Below, one piece after another: positions 1-6,698 of a stretch of DNA of 9,243 bases. The notes beneath the pieces were generated by a model, which saw only the letters and a list, made by a program, of their open reading frames with translations, was not told where the DNA came from and did not search any database. A program made the translations under genes and the position numbers. How positions within the stretch are numbered: the first letter of the stretch is position 1; every line of letters starts with the position of its first letter. Source of the stretch: Pseudomonadota bacterium (lineage in GTDB: Bacteria; SAR324; XYD2-FULL-50-16; JAHJRI01); NCBI GenBank assembly GCA_022360105.1, contig JAKSDL010000110.1, positions 1 through 9,243 of the forward strand, in the 5' to 3' direction.

Positions 1-50
1 CATTTTAATAATCAACAATCAAATGATAATTGCGAGTGGCTAATCATGCT

Positions 51-75
51 GGATAAATCCCCCGGTGGTTTATCC
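51..75. repeat. Small inverted repeat / hairpin
   Basis: GGATAAA (51-57) is exactly complementary to TTTATCC (69-75). With one bulged base the stem extends through CC/GG towards a CCCGGT loop. No run of T follows on either strand, so it does not look like an intrinsic terminator. Its role is unknown; it may be an operator-like site or the edge of an element that continues outside the window. Confidence 0.4.
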
Positions 76-117
76 AAAATCAAATAACAGCTCTTCCAAT
101 TCGATCTATAGAATTGA

Positions 118-490
118 CTGCGAACCATTTATAATCAGATAGTATTTTGCGGTTCTATTCGAAACTTATTGAATAAGATTCTTTTCGAGGATAGCTCCCC
201 ACTTTTTGGTTGGCTTGATCATAAAATTCAACTTAATCCATTGTCTTTTTCAATAATCAAACAACTATTCATAGACAATCACATCACAAGTCCGGAGCAA
301 CATTTGGGGCAAACATCCGCTTTTATGAGATTTTGCAACAGTTTGGATGGTTGGAAGAATCGATTTCACTGATATTGAAAAAAGGCTGGATGGGATTTAC
401 CGGGCTTTTGACAAAGTAACAAGTGCTTGCTGCCCCTGGGGTGCAGATAATCAGGGCATTACAAAACTTTTACTTTACCGTGCGCCGTGA
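118..490 (+). pseudogene. Possible decayed coding remnant, unrecognised
   Basis: One frame is open from 118 to the stop at 370-372. It contains a possible TTG start at 169 that would give 67 residues. A second frame, open from 329 to a stop at 488-490, takes over in the same stretch; from an ATG at 347 it would encode 47 residues containing DIEKRLDGIYRAFDK and a CCPWG motif. The two frames overlap around 329-372 and each looks protein-like, which would fit one gene split by a frameshift near 340-370. I do not recognise the family. No convincing ribosome binding site precedes 169 or 347. It could equally be two short chance ORFs. Nothing links it to the biosynthetic operon. Confidence 0.25.
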
Positions 491-539
491 TCCTACTACC
501 CATAATAAAGAGGTAGTAACATGCATTTCCTCCCAGTTT

Positions 540-568
540 TTCTTTTCATCGATTTGCATTTTTATAAT
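540..568 (+). promoter_or_regulatory. Candidate promoter for the acyltransferase
   Basis: A perfect TATAAT -10 hexamer lies at 563-568. At a 17-nt spacing the -35 position reads TTCTTT (540-545), which matches the consensus poorly. Transcription from here would give a leader of about 90 nt before the ATG at 666. The call rests mainly on the -10 box, and AT-rich DNA can give this by chance. Confidence 0.25.
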
Positions 569-584
569 CCAATTCCCTTGTTTT

Positions 585-610
585 GGTCTCCGGGTTTGTC
601 GAAATGACAG
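585..610. repeat. Fragment resembling a dispersed palindromic repeat
   Basis: The minus strand reads CTGTCATTTCGAC followed by AAACCCGGAG, which resembles the GTCATTTCGAC-type ends of small intergenic palindromic repeats common in many bacterial genomes. Only one arm is visible and there is no obvious partner nearby. It is not the same sequence as the palindromic element at 2047-2125. This is a pattern-memory call and needs copies elsewhere in the genome to be confirmed. Confidence 0.3.
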
Positions 611-665
611 TGGAAAGCAAATACCCGAAATTTGCCAGAATGGAATGTTGGACACAGGATAATTT

Positions 666-1565
666 ATGAACTCTTTCTTGCAGCAGATTAGAGGGATATT
701 ATCGATTCTATATCTTATTACCAATACCCTGTTCTGGGGCATGTTCCTTTTTTCTATCACTGGTTTGAGACTAGTGGTCCCTTTAAAAGCCTGGCGCAAA
801 ATCTGCGGACGGATAGCGATAAACATTGCCGAAAATTGGATATTTTTTAACAATGTGGGCCTGATCCTTTCAAGAAACATCGAATTTAATCTGAAAGGTA
901 TAGAAAAACTGGATCGAAAGGCATGGTACCTGGTGATATCCAATCACCAGAGCTGGGTGGATATTCCGGTCCTGCAAAAGATATTTTATCATAAAATACC
1001 CATGTTGAAGTTCTTTCTTAAAAAAGAGCTGATCTGGGTTCCGGTATTAGGTCAAGCCTGGTGGGCACTGGATTTTCCATTTATGAAGCGATATTCGGTG
1101 GATTTTATTAGAAAACACCCCCACCTCAAAGGGAAAGACATAGAAATAACTCGCAAGGCATGCGAGAAGTTTAAGGACAATCCTGTTGCTATCATGAATT
1201 TTACGGAAGGGACCAGGTTTACCGGGGAGAAACATGAACGACAAAAATCCCCCTATAAAAACCTGCTAAAGCCTAAAGCCGGGGGAATTGGTTTCGTTTT
1301 GTCGGCGATGGGGGAGCAACTCAGCTATATTCTGGATGTCACCATCTCGTACCCATTGGGAGTTCCAAATTTCTGGGATTTTATGTGTGGGAAGGTAAAA
1401 CGGATTGATGTGATGGTGAGAAAATATCCGATCACACCGGAGTTACTTGGCGACTATACTATTGATAAAGAATATCGAGTACGTTTTCAGAGATGGTTAA
1501 ATGAACTCTGGAAGGAAAAAGACCTGTATTTTGAGCATGTGATCAACGGATCACCCAAAAACTAA
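666..1565 (+). CDS. YihG/PlsC-type 1-acylglycerol-phosphate acyltransferase-like membrane protein
   Basis: The 299-residue protein looks like a member of the LPLAT/PlsC acyltransferase superfamily, closest in layout to YihG. These enzymes move an acyl group from acyl-ACP or acyl-CoA to a lysophospholipid or related acceptor at the inner membrane. A hydrophobic N-terminal segment (about residues 10-40) should anchor it. The catalytic HX4D motif is NHQSWVD (93-99; His94, Asp99). The glycerol-phosphate-binding block is FTEGTR (179-184), and a late PKAGG block lies at 203-207. The start is supported by AGGA at 656-659, six nt upstream, and by an in-frame stop at 660-662. It converges on the minus-strand operon with only 9 nt between stop codons. 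Aryl-polyene and related clusters often carry a similar acyltransferase, so it may attach the locus product to a lipid. The exact acceptor and acyl donor cannot be read from the sequence. Confidence 0.88.
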   Translation: MNSFLQQIRGILSILYLITNTLFWGMFLFSITGLRLVVPLKAWRKICGRIAINIAENWIFFNNVGLILSRNIEFNLKGIEKLDRKAWYLVISNHQSWVDIPVLQKIFYHKIPMLKFFLKKELIWVPVLGQAWWALDFPFMKRYSVDFIRKHPHLKGKDIEITRKACEKFKDNPVAIMNFTEGTRFTGEKHERQKSPYKNLLKPKAGGIGFVLSAMGEQLSYILDVTISYPLGVPNFWDFMCGKVKRIDVMVRKYPITPELLGDYTIDKEYRVRFQRWLNELWKEKDLYFEHVINGSPKN

Positions 1566-1574
1566 CGGGGAGTG

Positions 1575-2555
1575 TTAGCCTGGACCAATACCTAATTCCC
1601 GCATTTTCAGTCCTTCAACCTGTTCCATTTTTTTACCCTGTGAATTTTTGAGAGACAAATCAAATTCCAGGGTTCCACCTTCCTGATTTAGCAGGAGAAC
1701 CTCCACATCGTACAGTTCAAACGCTTGAGTAGGCTGGAAAACACTGCGTTTTTCAAAGGCTACCGGATAACAAATCTGCCCTGTATATTTCCTACCCCAG
1801 GCGCAGGCCGCTTGAAAAGCGGCATCTAGTGGGAATGGGGAACCCAGTGCAGCAGGTCCCGGTACTGGTTTACCACCCGAAACCCTGGTAACGGCTCCTG
1901 TTTCACTGGTCCTGACTGGTTCTATTACGTTTTGAAATCCTTCGGCAAAACACACCAGGCCCGGGTAAATATCTCTTACAGGAATTGATTCACTAAAGTT
2001 ATTGTCGTGCCATATAACGTTCGATTTACGATGTTTTTGATACTTTGTCATACCGGACTTGATCCGGTATGCAAAACCGGCGGCCCAATGAAGACCGTTT
2101 AGATTCCGGGTCAAGCCAGGGATAACATCGAAAACAGATCGTTGCTGACGACCCTGTGTTTCTGTTTTTGCTTTACCTGGTTGTTCATCCTCCTGTGGAG
2201 CTTTTGATACTTCAAAACCGGCGTGGGGCAAGCTGCGAACAATACCTGATTTTGAGCGTGATTTTGAGAGCAAACTAACGCGCAGGTGACATTCGGCCGG
2301 GGATTCTATTTCAACCCAGGTATCTGCGGTTTCCTGGTCATCAGGTAGGTACAGGAGCTTTCCGAAAGAGGCGTTACAAAGTGTCCTGGTGTCAAACCCC
2401 GTGTAATGTTGATTGATAACATCAACCAGAATCTGCATGGAATGCACAGCCGGAAGAATGGCTCCCGAAGGGATACGATGATCGCGTAAAAAAGGATATA
2501 TGGATAGTGTATATGGGATCTGACGTTTCTCACCTATCGAGGGAAATTCTTCCAT
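1575..2555 (-). CDS. Double-hotdog (PKS-type) dehydratase-like protein with an in-frame repeat insertion
   Basis: The 326-residue protein resembles a stand-alone polyketide-synthase dehydratase, which removes water from beta-hydroxyacyl-ACP to give an enoyl chain. The first hotdog (about 15-115) has the PFLRDHRIP region with the likely catalytic His26. The usual HxxxGxxxxP glycine is Ser30 here, with Gly31 next to it and Pro35 kept. The second hotdog (about 190-320) has the expected LDAAFQ motif with Asp244 and Gln248. Between them lies a charged linker (about 115-140) and a segment (about 144-170) encoded by a palindromic repeat. The start overlaps the thioesterase gene by 22 nt and has no good Shine-Dalgarno sequence, so translation probably depends on coupling. 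It is the last gene of the operon. The dehydratase fold is inferred from motifs only; the protein could have lost activity or serve another hotdog function. Confidence 0.7.
   Translation of the reverse strand: MEEFPSIGEKRQIPYTLSIYPFLRDHRIPSGAILPAVHSMQILVDVINQHYTGFDTRTLCNASFGKLLYLPDDQETADTWVEIESPAECHLRVSLLSKSRSKSGIVRSLPHAGFEVSKAPQEDEQPGKAKTETQGRQQRSVFDVIPGLTRNLNGLHWAAGFAYRIKSGMTKYQKHRKSNVIWHDNNFSESIPVRDIYPGLVCFAEGFQNVIEPVRTSETGAVTRVSGGKPVPGPAALGSPFPLDAAFQAACAWGRKYTGQICYPVAFEKRSVFQPTQAFELYDVEVLLLNQEGGTLEFDLSLKNSQGKKMEQVEGLKMRELGIGPG
2047..2125. repeat. REP/BIME-like palindromic element inside the dehydratase gene
   Basis: The left unit is a perfect stem, CATACCGGA (2049-2057) with TCCGGTATG (2063-2071), around the loop CTTGA. 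The right unit, at about 2103-2123, is an imperfect stem (ATTCCGGG / CCAGGGAT) around the loop TCAAG. The right unit is an inverted copy of the left one, so the whole forms a nested palindrome of about 80 bp. Read on the dehydratase strand it adds residues such as DVIPGLTRNL and YRIKSGMT, a peptide signature often produced when such repeats are translated. It keeps the reading frame and lies between the two hotdog halves. Confidence 0.75.
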
Positions 2556-3013
2556 AGTGCCATTGTTTTCGGGTCAATTTCCACCGGGGTGCCTTTGGGG
2601 TTGGTGGCACAATGCTGGGTAAAGCCGGTACACACCATGGAACCGGTGTTTTCATGGGTGATGATATAATTGAATTTTATTTTTACCCGTTCCAGCTCCA
2701 CCGGTTTTGTATAGATGATCATGGGATCATCGTAACTGAGAGGGGAATAATACTTTACACCAATTTCAATGATCGGATAGATGAACCCACTTTGTTCGAT
2801 TTCCAGGTAGGGATAGCCCAAATCACGCATTAAGGAGGCCCTGCCATATTCAAAATAACGCAGGTAATTACCATGATAGACAACCTGGGAACGATCTGTA
2901 TCAGCATAGAGTGTGCGGGTACGACATTGATGCCAGATAGTTTGGTCAGTTTGATTTTTGGAAAAATAGGGAAATCCGTTTACATCTTCCGCTACAAACG
3001 GCTTGGGCCTCAT
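2534..3013 (-). CDS. YbgC-like 4HBT hotdog acyl thioesterase
   Basis: The 159-residue protein has the YbgC/4-hydroxybenzoyl-CoA thioesterase signature YADTDRSQVVYHGNY (residues 36-50). Asp40 aligns with the catalytic Asp18 of E. coli YbgC, and Tyr46-His47 and Asn49-Tyr50 follow. Such enzymes hydrolyse acyl-CoA or acyl-ACP thioesters, so it probably releases or edits the chain built by the neighbouring ketosynthases. It is about 25 residues longer than YbgC, mostly through an N-terminal extension (about 1-28). The ATG at 3013 is supported by AGAGGAG in the 3' end of ketosynthase 1. The gap to that gene's stop is only 2 nt, and the gene's own end overlaps the next gene by 22 nt. A role as a non-catalytic hotdog partner of the dehydratase is also possible. 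Confidence 0.83.
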   Translation of the reverse strand: MRPKPFVAEDVNGFPYFSKNQTDQTIWHQCRTRTLYADTDRSQVVYHGNYLRYFEYGRASLMRDLGYPYLEIEQSGFIYPIIEIGVKYYSPLSYDDPMIIYTKPVELERVKIKFNYIITHENTGSMVCTGFTQHCATNPKGTPVEIDPKTMALWKNFPR

Positions 3014-3015
3014 GC

Positions 3016-4281
3016 TTAAACTCCTCTCAGTACAATGCAGCAGTTGGTTCCGCCAAAACCAAAAGCATTGGAAAGCATAATCTCTGTTTTTTGTTTTCGT
3101 GTTTGATTGGGAACCACATCGATATCCGAAAACGCTGAATCAGCGATGTGATTGACAGTTGGGAGTATCAACCCATTCTGCATGGCCTCAATGGAAAGAG
3201 CTGCCTCTATGGATGCGGCTCCAGCCAGGGTATGGCCAATTTGTGACTTGTTTGAAGAAACCGGAATTCTTCCCAAACTGCTCCCAAATACCTCACGCAG
3301 GCATTCCACTTCAGTTTTGTCTCCCTTGGGAGTTGAAGTGCCGTGTGCATTAACGTATTGGATATCTTCCGGATTTAATTCAGCATCGTCAATAGCTTCG
3401 TGGATAGCACGAACAATGGTTTCGGGATTGGGTGCCGTGAAATGGTATGCGTCAGAGGTCCAGCCTATTCCCATTACTTCCGCCCTGGGTTTCAGGTCGT
3501 ATTTTTCCAGCATCTCTTCGGCAGCCAAAACCAGGACTGCGCCACCTTCCGACAGAACAAATCCTTTTCTGTCCACACTGAAAGGTCTTGAAGCCTGGGT
3601 ATGATCCGTAAATGCCCTGTCACTTTCTGTAATTTCTATGGTGGCTCGCATATTGGTGAAACCCTGGATGATTTCCGGAATTAAGCAAGTATCGACACCT
3701 CCGGCCAGAACAAAATCACAATCTCCATCCCGTATCATCCTGGAACCGATTCCAACAGCATGATTACCTGTTGCACAGGCTCCTTCCGGTGAAAAGATGG
3801 GACCGGTAAAACCCAGCAAAACACCTGCTTTGCCCGAGGGAATGTTGGCACATAAGTTTGGCAGCAGATAAGGGCTCACCTTAAAAGGGCCACGATTCAC
3901 ATACGCATCCATGGCAACGCGATATGCATCTGTTCCATTGAGTGCTGAACCGATCAAACAGGCGGTACGAGGACCTGTCTCCTCATTGACCGGCAGCCTG
4001 GCATGTTCAATGGCTTCCTGGCAGATCGCCATGGTGAGCAGTACGTAATCGGCATTCCAGTTGTAAACTTCTTTTCTGTTGGCGAACTCCAGATCATCGG
4101 GATTCCAGTCGGGAATCTCTCCCACTACAAAACTGTCTGATTGAGTCTCACATTTGCTGACTTTACGAAACCCTGCCTTTCCTTCAACGGCTTGCTGCCA
4201 GGTAGCAGAAAAATCCTTACCCAAGGGTGTAGCGGCCCCATATCCAACGACAAAAACCTTTCTATTCAGTGGCGCTTTCAT
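3016..4281 (-). CDS. Beta-ketoacyl-ACP synthase 1 (FabF-like, KAS II type)
   Basis: The 421-residue protein is a complete FabF-type condensing enzyme of normal family length. It joins an acyl primer with malonyl-ACP by decarboxylative Claisen condensation. The active-site cysteine is Cys169 in GACATGNHAVG. The two histidines are His313 in NAHGTST and His350 in NKSQIGHTLAG, and the conserved lysine is Lys345. The glycine-rich C-terminal loop NAFGFGGTN is at 405-413. The full Cys-His-His triad argues against a chain-length-factor role. The ATG at 4281 has an AGGA box 8 nt upstream. It follows ketosynthase 2 by 23 nt and precedes the thioesterase by 2 nt, so all three are co-transcribed. Primer and chain length cannot be read from the sequence. 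Confidence 0.93.
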   Translation of the reverse strand: MKAPLNRKVFVVGYGAATPLGKDFSATWQQAVEGKAGFRKVSKCETQSDSFVVGEIPDWNPDDLEFANRKEVYNWNADYVLLTMAICQEAIEHARLPVNEETGPRTACLIGSALNGTDAYRVAMDAYVNRGPFKVSPYLLPNLCANIPSGKAGVLLGFTGPIFSPEGACATGNHAVGIGSRMIRDGDCDFVLAGGVDTCLIPEIIQGFTNMRATIEITESDRAFTDHTQASRPFSVDRKGFVLSEGGAVLVLAAEEMLEKYDLKPRAEVMGIGWTSDAYHFTAPNPETIVRAIHEAIDDAELNPEDIQYVNAHGTSTPKGDKTEVECLREVFGSSLGRIPVSSNKSQIGHTLAGAASIEAALSIEAMQNGLILPTVNHIADSAFSDIDVVPNQTRKQKTEIMLSNAFGFGGTNCCIVLRGV

Positions 4282-4304
4282 TGTTTGATTCCTTTGATAG
4301 TCGT

Positions 4305-5555
4305 CTAACCGGTTCGTTTGATAACCAGGCAGGCATTGCAGCCACCAAATCCAAACGCGTTTTTCAGCATGAATTCCTGATCTTTTTTGCGCATGCCTTC
4401 GGCAACACAGTCAAGATCGATTTTGGGATCCGGATGGTGGTTGATTGTGGGTAGGATAAAGCCGTTTTTCATGCCTTCAAGACCATAAATGGTTTCGATG
4501 GCGCTGGATGCGCCCATAGCATGACCGATCATCGATTTGTTGGCGGAAACAGGTGGCGGATTTTCGCCAAACACTGCTTTTAAGGAATCACACTCAACCT
4601 GGTCACCGACTTTGGTAGAGGCGGCGTGAGCGTTGATGACATCGATGTCTTCAGCTTGGATTCCGGCGTCGGCAATGGCTTCCCGCATGCACCGAGTGAC
4701 AGTTTCAGGATTTGGGGCCACGTGATGGTAGGCGTCCGAACTCATTCCCCAGCCCGCTACTTCGAACAGATAATTCAAGCCGTGTGCAGCAGCAAATTCT
4801 TTACTGGCAATAATGATGGCTCCGGATCCCTCCGATACCACAAAGCCTTTCCTGTTTTCAGAAAAGGGTCGGCTGACTTCGGTGGGATCTTCTGTGAGAT
4901 CTTCGTCCCAACAACTATACGCTCCGTTCATAGTGGCAAAACCAGCAACTATCGGTTCAACCAGGGAAAAATCAACAGCGCCGCAAATGGCAACATCTGC
5001 CATATTTTGCTGAATCAGCATCGATCCCATAATGACGGATGTAGACCCTGTTGCGCAGGCAGTAATTGTGGATGTAATTGGCCCGGTAGCTTTGGTAAGA
5101 ATAGAGATTTTGCCTCCCACCATATTGATACAGGAGTTAGGATTGGTGGCAGGATGGGGCAGTTTTTCCCTGGTGTTGAGTAACCTGTCGGCATTGATTA
5201 CGGCGTCTTGGCCGCCTACCGCTGAACTAAAAGTAATGGCAACCCTGGGAGCAATTTCCGGGGTGATTTCCAGTCCGCTGCTGTCAATGGCCCGATGGAC
5301 TGTCAGCATGGCATGCTTGAAGATCGGAGAAGGCCATTGGGCGAGGGCTCTTGGCTTGAGGAATGGATAATTGGAAACATCTATCTCGTCTACTTCTCCG
5401 GAAACCAGGACAGGAAAATTTTTGCGGATGGGAAACCGTGTCAGTCTGTCAATACCGCTTTCACCGCGACTTGCTCTTTCCCACTGGGCTTTTAGATCCG
5501 TTCCCAATGGAGACACTGCATCATATCCGATGATGATGGTGTTGTTTTTACTCAT
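4305..5555 (-). CDS. Beta-ketoacyl-ACP synthase 2 (FabF-like, variant HAAST motif)
   Basis: This second FabF-type condensing enzyme has 416 residues from the chosen start. Numbered from the alternative ATG at 5561, the catalytic residues are Cys169 in TACATGSTS, His312 in NAHAASTKVGD, Lys342 and His347 in NKSMIGHAMGA, and the C-terminal loop is NAFGFGGCN (401-409). The family's usual HGTST motif is HAAST here, though the histidine is kept. Two in-frame ATGs lie 6 nt apart. AAGG (5564-5567) is 8 nt from the ATG at 5555 but only 2 nt from the one at 5561, so I chose 5555. It is clearly divergent from ketosynthase 1 rather than a recent copy. The pair may divide early and late elongation or work as a heterodimer; neither is shown by the sequence. 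Confidence 0.92.
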   Translation of the reverse strand: MSKNNTIIIGYDAVSPLGTDLKAQWERASRGESGIDRLTRFPIRKNFPVLVSGEVDEIDVSNYPFLKPRALAQWPSPIFKHAMLTVHRAIDSSGLEITPEIAPRVAITFSSAVGGQDAVINADRLLNTREKLPHPATNPNSCINMVGGKISILTKATGPITSTITACATGSTSVIMGSMLIQQNMADVAICGAVDFSLVEPIVAGFATMNGAYSCWDEDLTEDPTEVSRPFSENRKGFVVSEGSGAIIIASKEFAAAHGLNYLFEVAGWGMSSDAYHHVAPNPETVTRCMREAIADAGIQAEDIDVINAHAASTKVGDQVECDSLKAVFGENPPPVSANKSMIGHAMGASSAIETIYGLEGMKNGFILPTINHHPDPKIDLDCVAEGMRKKDQEFMLKNAFGFGGCNACLVIKRTG

Positions 5556-5574
5556 GATCATACCTTAAACAGAT

Positions 5575-5595
5575 ACAGGGTCTCAAATTCCCTGT
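5575..5595 (-). other. Short stem-loop upstream of ketosynthase 2
   Basis: ACAGGG (5575-5580) pairs perfectly with CCCTGT (5590-5595) across a 9-nt loop. It sits in the roughly 70-nt gap between radical SAM enzyme B and ketosynthase 2, just upstream of the Shine-Dalgarno sequence. No T-run follows, so it is not a terminator. It could affect mRNA stability or processing, or be chance. Confidence 0.3.
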
Positions 5596-5625
5596 CCAAA
5601 CTGGCGGTACGGAATAGCCTGTTTC

Positions 5626-6624
5626 CTACCAGGGTATAAACCTATACAGTTTGGCAAACATCTCATAAACCTCGATCCAGTTTTGCAGATCTTCAGTTGT
5701 CCGAATATGAGCCCGCTTGTTTACCATAATCCAGCTCATAGTAGCCGCTCCATCCTTACAGGTGGAACAGTCCCTGGTTTCGGATGTGCAACAACGATGC
5801 ATTGTTTCCAGATCCGCTGCCCAGCGAATAAAATTAGTCAGGCGTTTTGGCTGCGGATCGCGGGTATCAAGGGGAAGTGTAACAGATGGACATTCATTCC
5901 AACCAAAGGATCTGCCCAACATTTTTCCAGAGGTGAGTACTTTGTGATAGTATTTTGCGGAAATATAGCAATCGGGATAGGCATCCAACATCGTATCCAG
6001 TTCATTGCGCACGTCTTCCAATTCTTCTTCTTTCCAGTGGAAGCCGTTTACATCTTCATCATTGGATAACAGCTGAATGTGAATTTTTAATCCCACATCC
6101 CTGACTTTTTTGATGATTTTTTCTGTATGCCCAATCTGTTTCGGTGTCATTGTATAAAGATAATAACAATTGGGATCACCTTCATAATTTTTACTGGAGA
6201 TGGAAAAGGTGTCTTTACCCCTGAGGACTTTTTCGTCTTCTTCATCACCCCATAACGATAATCCCACCATCATATCCGGAAAACGATCCCGTGGCACTTT
6301 GATCAAACCATTGGTGGCACACATGGTCAGCACTCTTTTGTAGAAGGCTTCTACACGATCCAACTCCAGGGCAGGTTCACCACCAATGAGAATTGCCATG
6401 TTGACACCACGTTCGATTTCTTTGTCAATGAATTGTTCCCACTTAACAATATCTTTTTCGTCCTTTGCGGCTTTGTGCTCATCGGAGGAGAAGAAAAAAC
6501 ATCCTTTGCAGCGAAGATTACAACGATTGGTGACGTCGTAAATGGAACTCCTGATATTTAATTTGGATATGGATTTATATCGCTCATACCAAGCATCATC
6601 AAGCAAAGAACTAACTGTAATCAT
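5626..6624 (-). CDS. Radical SAM enzyme B with C-terminal cysteine cluster
   Basis: The 332-residue protein has the radical SAM motif CNLRCKGC (Cys35, Cys39, Cys42), which binds the 4Fe-4S cluster that cleaves S-adenosylmethionine. Ile-Gly-Gly-Glu-Pro (80-84) is the SAM-contacting GGEP motif. A C-terminal set of cysteines (Cys245, CC at 278-279, CSTC at 286-289) suggests an auxiliary Fe-S cluster, as in SPASM or twitch-domain enzymes, although the spacing is not a textbook SPASM pattern. The ATG at 6624 has GGAG about 7 nt upstream. It follows its paralogue after a 74-nt gap and precedes ketosynthase 2. Within a fatty-acid-type operon the substrate is probably an acyl chain or acyl-ACP, but a peptide or cofactor substrate cannot be excluded. 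No precursor-peptide gene is visible nearby. Confidence 0.87.
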   Translation of the reverse strand: MITVSSLLDDAWYERYKSISKLNIRSSIYDVTNRCNLRCKGCFFFSSDEHKAAKDEKDIVKWEQFIDKEIERGVNMAILIGGEPALELDRVEAFYKRVLTMCATNGLIKVPRDRFPDMMVGLSLWGDEEDEKVLRGKDTFSISSKNYEGDPNCYYLYTMTPKQIGHTEKIIKKVRDVGLKIHIQLLSNDEDVNGFHWKEEELEDVRNELDTMLDAYPDCYISAKYYHKVLTSGKMLGRSFGWNECPSVTLPLDTRDPQPKRLTNFIRWAADLETMHRCCTSETRDCSTCKDGAATMSWIMVNKRAHIRTTEDLQNWIEVYEMFAKLYRFIPW

Positions 6625-6698
6625 TATCTAACTCCGAATTAATAAAACAGATATACACAATAATGTGAGCCACCAAGAGTGATGATGAACAAGCCAGG

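Larger units (their letters stand above)
491..665. other. Intergenic region upstream of the acyltransferase
   Basis: There is no plausible gene here. It holds a weak inverted repeat, TACTACC (494-500) with GGTAGTA (512-518), a candidate -10 box at 563-568, and a fragment resembling dispersed palindromic repeats at 585-610. An antisense open frame across 470-943 is judged a shadow because it covers the N-terminal coding part of the acyltransferase. Confidence 0.5.

Noticed and set aside
51..75. Intrinsic terminator at the left edge
   Set aside because: The stem is not followed by a T-run on either strand.
423..662. 79-residue plus-strand open frame just before the acyltransferase
   Set aside because: The start codon is not ATG, there is no ribosome site, and the frame runs through hairpin and repeat-like DNA; it looks like chance.
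470..943. 157-residue minus-strand open frame
   Set aside because: It overlaps the N-terminal third of the acyltransferase gene, including its start and membrane segment, and shows no recognisable domain.
3152..3604. 150-residue open frame antisense to ketosynthase 1
   Set aside because: Fully inside the ketosynthase gene, with no independent motif or ribosome site.
4626..5183. 185-residue open frame antisense to ketosynthase 2
   Set aside because: It lies wholly within a gene with complete ketosynthase motifs, has no family-like motif and is explained by codon bias of the opposite strand.
4305..5555. Ketosynthase 2 as a chain length factor
   Set aside because: The active-site Cys, both His and the Lys are present, so it should be a catalytic ketosynthase.
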